21,730 nt of DNA, from contig DMER01000169.1 of NCBI GenBank assembly GCA_003451645.1, positions 1 to 21,730 of the forward strand, written 5' to 3'. The stretch comes from Alphaproteobacteria bacterium (GTDB taxonomy: Bacteria > Pseudomonadota > Alphaproteobacteria > Micropepsales > Micropepsaceae). This document shows, in pieces, positions 21,710 through 21,730 of this stretch. The first letter of the stretch is position 1; each line of letters opens with the position of its first letter. The translations under genes and the position numbers were made by a program. A model generated the notes under the pieces. It saw only the letters and a program-made list of their open reading frames with translations. It had not been told where the DNA came from and searched no databases.

Positions 21710-21730
21710 GAAGGTCAGTAGTCGATCCGG

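Overview
The window looks like a chromosomal segment of an alphaproteobacterium; the genus cannot be told from the sequence. The evidence is the gene content: a proton-translocating transhydrogenase with its alpha subunit split into pntAA and pntAB and preceded by a 47-aa aa3-type oxidase subunit IV gene, COQ9, an rpsU/def/COQ9/purK/purE neighbourhood, and two DUF465 (YdcH-type) genes. DNA is GC-rich and genes are tightly packed, often with ATGA overlaps. I see no phage, transposase, CRISPR array, tRNA or rRNA.

Layout. 1-706: a long non-coding stretch packed with palindromic intergenic repeats of several families. 707-2197 (-): a response regulator of the NtrC class with no kinase next to it. 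2198-2513: a leader or small-RNA region ending in a very strong intrinsic terminator directly before a small lipoprotein gene (2514-2990). 3115-5507 (+): an ABC1/UbiB-type kinase and a DUF2332 protein, convergent with AMP nucleosidase (5518-6963, -). 7070-9731 (+): thioesterase, alpha/beta hydrolase and exported serine hydrolase in a compact operon. 9813-12960 (+): oxidase subunit IV, pntAA, pntAB, pntB. 13079-13919: a second small lipoprotein and a small membrane protein. 13950-15532: rpsU (-) divergent from def-COQ9 (+). 15610-15795 (-): an excisionase-like HTH protein. 15886-17493 (-): purE-purK. 17693-21642: DUF1993 protein, acyl-CoA synthetase (-), diguanylate cyclase, then two divergent DUF465 genes.

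How it fits together. Most genes are housekeeping: membrane energetics and NADPH supply (oxidase subunit IV, Pnt), quinone biosynthesis (COQ9, perhaps the ABC1 kinase), purine synthesis and turnover (PurE, PurK, Amn), translation (S21, peptide deformylase) and lipid or acyl chemistry (acyl-CoA synthetase, thioesterase, hydrolases). The less ordinary signals are non-coding: (i) a leader at about 2322-2497 that can fold in two mutually exclusive ways, one of them an intrinsic terminator; (ii) the repeat mosaic at 1-643, where two inverted copies share a two-stem-loop design with compensating changes; (iii) a perfect palindrome placed between the -35 and -10 of the HTH gene; (iv) a def promoter whose spacing predicts a leaderless mRNA. 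All function calls rest on motif recognition by eye; no database search was run.
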